This document shows, one piece after another, positions 14,145 through 16,366 of a stretch of 16,366 nucleotides of DNA. A program made the translations under genes and the position numbers. Source of the stretch: Limnohabitans sp. (lineage in GTDB: Bacteria; Pseudomonadota; Gammaproteobacteria; Burkholderiales; Burkholderiaceae_C); the NCBI GenBank assembly GCA_021731425.1, contig JAKFXJ010000106.1, positions 1 through 16,366 of the forward strand. Reading direction: 5' to 3'. Position 1 is the stretch's first letter. Each line of letters begins with the position of its first letter. The notes below the pieces were generated by a model. It ran no database searches. It was not told where the DNA came from and worked only from the letters and a program-made list of their open reading frames with translations.

Positions 14145-15335
14145 ATGCCGCACCAGCCTGCTTCTGCCGCACTCTCGCGTTTCAGAGTGATCGATCTGAC
14201 CCAGGTCCGAGCTGGCCCCACGGCCTGCCGCCAATTGGCCGACTGGGGTGCCGATGTGGTGCAGGTGCAAATGCCCGAGCACATGCGCGGCGACGACACG
14301 CTGGGCGGGCAAGAGGGCTCGGACTACCAGTACACCCACCGCAACAAGCGCTCGATCACCCTCAACCTCAAAGAGCCCGAGGGCATTGCGCTGCTCAAGC
14401 AGTTGATCGCCAAGGCCGATGTGGTGGTTGAGAACTTCCGCCCCGATGTCAAGTTCCGCTTGGGCATCGATTACGAGAGCCTGAAGAAAGACAACCCCGG
14501 TTTGGTGTACGCCAGCATCTCGGGCTTTGGCCAAACCGGCCCTCTGGCTGCACGGCCGGGTTTTGACCAGATTGCACAAGGCATGGGCGGCTTGATGTCG
14601 GTCACCGGTTTGGCCGAGCAAGGCCCGATGCGTGTGGGCATTCCGATTGCTGATCTGTGTGCCGGAATTTTTGCGGCGCAGGGCATTTTGGTGGCCTTGC
14701 TCGAGCGTGAAAAATCGGGCCAAGGCCAGTGGCTGCACACCTCGCTGCTCGAGTCTATGGTCTACATGATGGACTTCCAGACTTCGCGTTGGCTGATCGA
14801 CGAAGAAGTGGCCACACAGGCGGGTAACTTCCACCCCACCAGCATCCCCACCGGGGTCTACAAAGCGCGTGATGGCTACATGAACATTGCGGTGTTCGGC
14901 TCCAAGATTTGGGAGCGCTTTTGCGACATCTTGGAAGCACCGCAGTGGGTTACCGACCCGCGCTACCACGACAAACCCAGCCGCTCGGTTAACCGCGATG
15001 CGCTGAACGCCGAGATCAACGAACGCTTGGCTAAGCAAGATCGCGCTTATTGGATCGAGCGTTTGAACGATGGCGGTGTGGCCTGCGGCTTGATCAACAG
15101 CATGGACGAGGTGTTCAACGAACCCCAAGTGCAGCACCTGAAGATGGTCAAAGACGTGGTGTCGGTGCACCAAGGCCCGCAGCGACTGGTGGGTCAGCCG
15201 GTGCAGCTGGAGCGCACGCCCAGCACCATCGCCCGCGCCGCGCCGCGTCGGGGCGAGCACAGCGTCGAAATTCTGGGCGAGTTGGGGCTGGATGACCAGA
15301 CCTTGGCCGCATTGAAATCCAAAGGAGTGTTTTGA
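14145..15335 (+). CDS. CaiB/BaiF family (class III) CoA-transferase
   Basis: A 396-residue CoA-transferase that moves CoA between carboxylic acids through an aspartyl-linked intermediate, in the cytoplasm. Family parts in order: FRVIDLTQVRAGPTACRQLADWGADVV (13-39), HRNKRSITLNLK (65-76), DVVVENFRPDV (92-102), SISGFGQTGPLA (124-135), and MRVGIPIADLCAGIFAAQG (162-180), which holds the probable catalytic Asp170. The typical C-terminal section EVFNEPQVQHLKMV is also present. Donor and acceptor cannot be read from sequence; substrates in this family include oxalate, succinate, mesaconate, carnitine and aromatic succinates. The ribosome site is weak. It leads an operon: the crotonase ATG directly follows its stop. 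Confidence 0.94.
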   Translation: MPHQPASAALSRFRVIDLTQVRAGPTACRQLADWGADVVQVQMPEHMRGDDTLGGQEGSDYQYTHRNKRSITLNLKEPEGIALLKQLIAKADVVVENFRPDVKFRLGIDYESLKKDNPGLVYASISGFGQTGPLAARPGFDQIAQGMGGLMSVTGLAEQGPMRVGIPIADLCAGIFAAQGILVALLEREKSGQGQWLHTSLLESMVYMMDFQTSRWLIDEEVATQAGNFHPTSIPTGVYKARDGYMNIAVFGSKIWERFCDILEAPQWVTDPRYHDKPSRSVNRDALNAEINERLAKQDRAYWIERLNDGGVACGLINSMDEVFNEPQVQHLKMVKDVVSVHQGPQRLVGQPVQLERTPSTIARAAPRRGEHSVEILGELGLDDQTLAALKSKGVF

Positions 15336-16145
15336 ATGTCTGAAGTGGTCTACACCTCACCCACTGAGCGGGTCAACACCTGGCTGGACGGCAACACGCT
15401 GTTCATCCAGTTCAACAATGTGGCGCGGCACAACGCACTGTCGGTGGACATGTGGGAAGCCGTGCCGGTGCTCTTGAACCAGGCCGAACACGACCCGCGT
15501 GTGCGCCTGGTGGTGTTCACCGGGGCGGGCGAAAAAGCCTTTGTGTCTGGCGCAGACATCTCGCAGTTCGAAGACATGCGTGCAGCGCGTGAGGCGGTGA
15601 CCCGCTACGAGCACATGGCAGAGACCGCGCTCATGGGCATTTACAACTTCCCTAAGCCCACACTGGCTTGCATTCGCGGCTTTTGCATCGGTGGCGGCAT
15701 CAACGTGGCCATCAGCTGCGACATGCGCATTGCCGCCAGCGACGCCGTGTTCTCGGTGCCGGCAGCCCGCCTGGGTTTGGGTTACCGCTATTCGGCCATG
15801 AAAAACCTGGTGGACCTGATCGGCCCCGGTGCGGCCAAAGACCTGTTTTTCACGGCCCGCAAAATCAACGCGCAAGAAGCGCAAAGCCTGGGCTTGGTCA
15901 CGAGGGTTTGCGCTCCCGAGGCTTTGCCCGAATTGCTGGCCGAGTACACCTCGGCTTTGGCGGCCAATGCGCCCTTGACCATTCAAGCGGCCAAGGCGAT
16001 CACCCGCGAAATCCTTAAGCCCTCGCCCGAGTTGGACCTGGACTTGTGCACCCAACTCATCCGCGGCTGCTTTGACAGCGCCGACTACGCCGAAGGCCGC
16101 AAGGCCTTCATGGAAAAACGCAAACCCGTCTTCAAAGGCGAATGA
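15336..16145 (+). CDS. Crotonase-superfamily protein lacking both hydratase glutamates
   Basis: This 269-residue crotonase-fold enzyme starts directly after the CoA-transferase stop, with a strong AAAGGAG ribosome site nine bases upstream. Oxyanion-hole segments are intact: AFVSGADISQF (68-78) and GFCIGGGINVAIS (115-127). At the two positions where enoyl-CoA hydratases carry catalytic glutamate this protein has N123 (GGGIN) and A143 (FSVPAARLGLGYR). It should therefore still bind and polarise an acyl-CoA but probably does not do ordinary hydration; isomerase, decarboxylase, hydrolase or lyase chemistry are open. The ending MEKRKPVFKGE is normal for the fold. Context suggests it acts on the CoA ester made by the upstream transferase. 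The fold is sure; the reaction is not. Confidence 0.92.
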   Translation: MSEVVYTSPTERVNTWLDGNTLFIQFNNVARHNALSVDMWEAVPVLLNQAEHDPRVRLVVFTGAGEKAFVSGADISQFEDMRAAREAVTRYEHMAETALMGIYNFPKPTLACIRGFCIGGGINVAISCDMRIAASDAVFSVPAARLGLGYRYSAMKNLVDLIGPGAAKDLFFTARKINAQEAQSLGLVTRVCAPEALPELLAEYTSALAANAPLTIQAAKAITREILKPSPELDLDLCTQLIRGCFDSADYAEGRKAFMEKRKPVFKGE

Positions 16146-16153
16146 GGCACACC

Positions 16154-16366
16154 ATGAAATCGTATTGGATGAACATCAGCGAAGGCCAAGGCCAGATGGA
16201 GCTGCGCGAGGTGGACAAGCCTGTGCCCGGCGCCGGCCAAGTATTGGTCAAGCTGCACGCGGCGTCGCTCAACCGTGGCGAATTGATCATCGGCCACGGC
16301 CTGCATGGCAAAGGCGGTAGCAAGCCTGCGGGCATGGAAGGGGCGGGACAAATCGTTCAGCTGGGC
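16154..16366 (+). CDS. Medium-chain dehydrogenase/reductase (quinone oxidoreductase-like), N-terminal part only
   Basis: The first 71 codons run without a stop to the window edge. The GroES-like N-terminal domain of zinc-type alcohol dehydrogenases and quinone reductases is recognisable in ELREVDKPVPGAGQVLVKLH (17-36), followed by AASLNRGEL (37-45) and PAGMEGAGQIVQLG at the end. AASLNRGE without a cysteine at the usual catalytic zinc position favours the zinc-free NADPH:quinone-reductase branch. The ATG lies eight bases after the crotonase stop, with GAGG ahead, so it belongs to the same operon and likely carries out a redox step in the same pathway. The nucleotide-binding domain lies outside the window. 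Confidence 0.85.
   Translation, partial: MKSYWMNISEGQGQMELREVDKPVPGAGQVLVKLHAASLNRGELIIGHGLHGKGGSKPAGMEGAGQIVQLG

Noticed and set aside
14007..15260. 417-codon minus-strand frame opposite the CoA-transferase
   Set aside because: It is the antisense shadow of a protein with clear CaiB motifs, and it also runs through the regulatory region.
1..16366. Mobile element, phage, toxin-antitoxin, CRISPR or RNA gene
   Set aside because: No transposase, integrase, repeat array, tRNA fold or rRNA segment was recognised; gene style is uniform throughout.

Overview
The window reads as a gene-dense chromosomal segment of a betaproteobacterium, most likely Burkholderiales/Comamonadaceae. This rests on protein style and gene partnerships: an NAD-type formate dehydrogenase operon with a long cytochrome b subunit, a paaG-paaI-paaK group, a UbiH-like hydroxylase beside dsbC, and a GntR/CaiB/crotonase group. 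The DNA is GC-rich, so long open frames occur opposite most real genes; these were treated as shadows. No rRNA, tRNA, CRISPR, insertion sequence or phage gene was seen. No gene-free stretch reaches 300 bases; the longest are about 188, 175, 142 and 134 bases.

Layout. (1) 1-1730: end of a formate dehydrogenase operon (iron-sulfur subunit tail, membrane cytochrome b subunit, small secreted protein), closed by a strong terminator. fdhD, the sulfurtransferase that matures the enzyme, follows at 1747-2637. (2) 2672-6223: phenylacetate catabolism. An enoyl-CoA hydratase on the minus strand diverges from paaG-paaI-paaK on the plus strand. A 26-base TetR-type palindrome sits just before paaG. The ring-epoxidase genes paaABCDE are not in the window. 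(3) 6227-10421, minus strand: compact cluster of a UbiH-like flavin hydroxylase, DsbC, a DUF3429 membrane protein and an M61 peptidase with a PDZ domain. (4) 10556-11647: ychF, ending at a perfect 36-base palindromic terminator shared with the opposite strand. (5) 11713-13136, minus strand: YqaA-type membrane protein overlapping a membrane-anchored alpha/beta hydrolase. (6) 13279-16366: FadR-type GntR regulator diverging from a CaiB/BaiF CoA-transferase, an atypical crotonase and a medium-chain dehydrogenase/reductase cut by the window edge. The shared intergenic region carries two short palindromes.

How the genes work together. Region 1 builds and matures a membrane-linked formate dehydrogenase. 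Region 2 activates phenylacetate to its CoA thioester (PaaK), isomerises the ring epoxide (PaaG), recycles stalled CoA esters (PaaI) and probably hydrates a later enoyl-CoA. Region 6 has the logic of a small inducible acid-catabolism operon: CoA transfer, crotonase chemistry, then reduction or oxidation. Its substrate cannot be read from sequence, and its crotonase lacks both classical hydratase glutamates. That makes it the best candidate here for an undescribed pathway. The rest is ordinary housekeeping.
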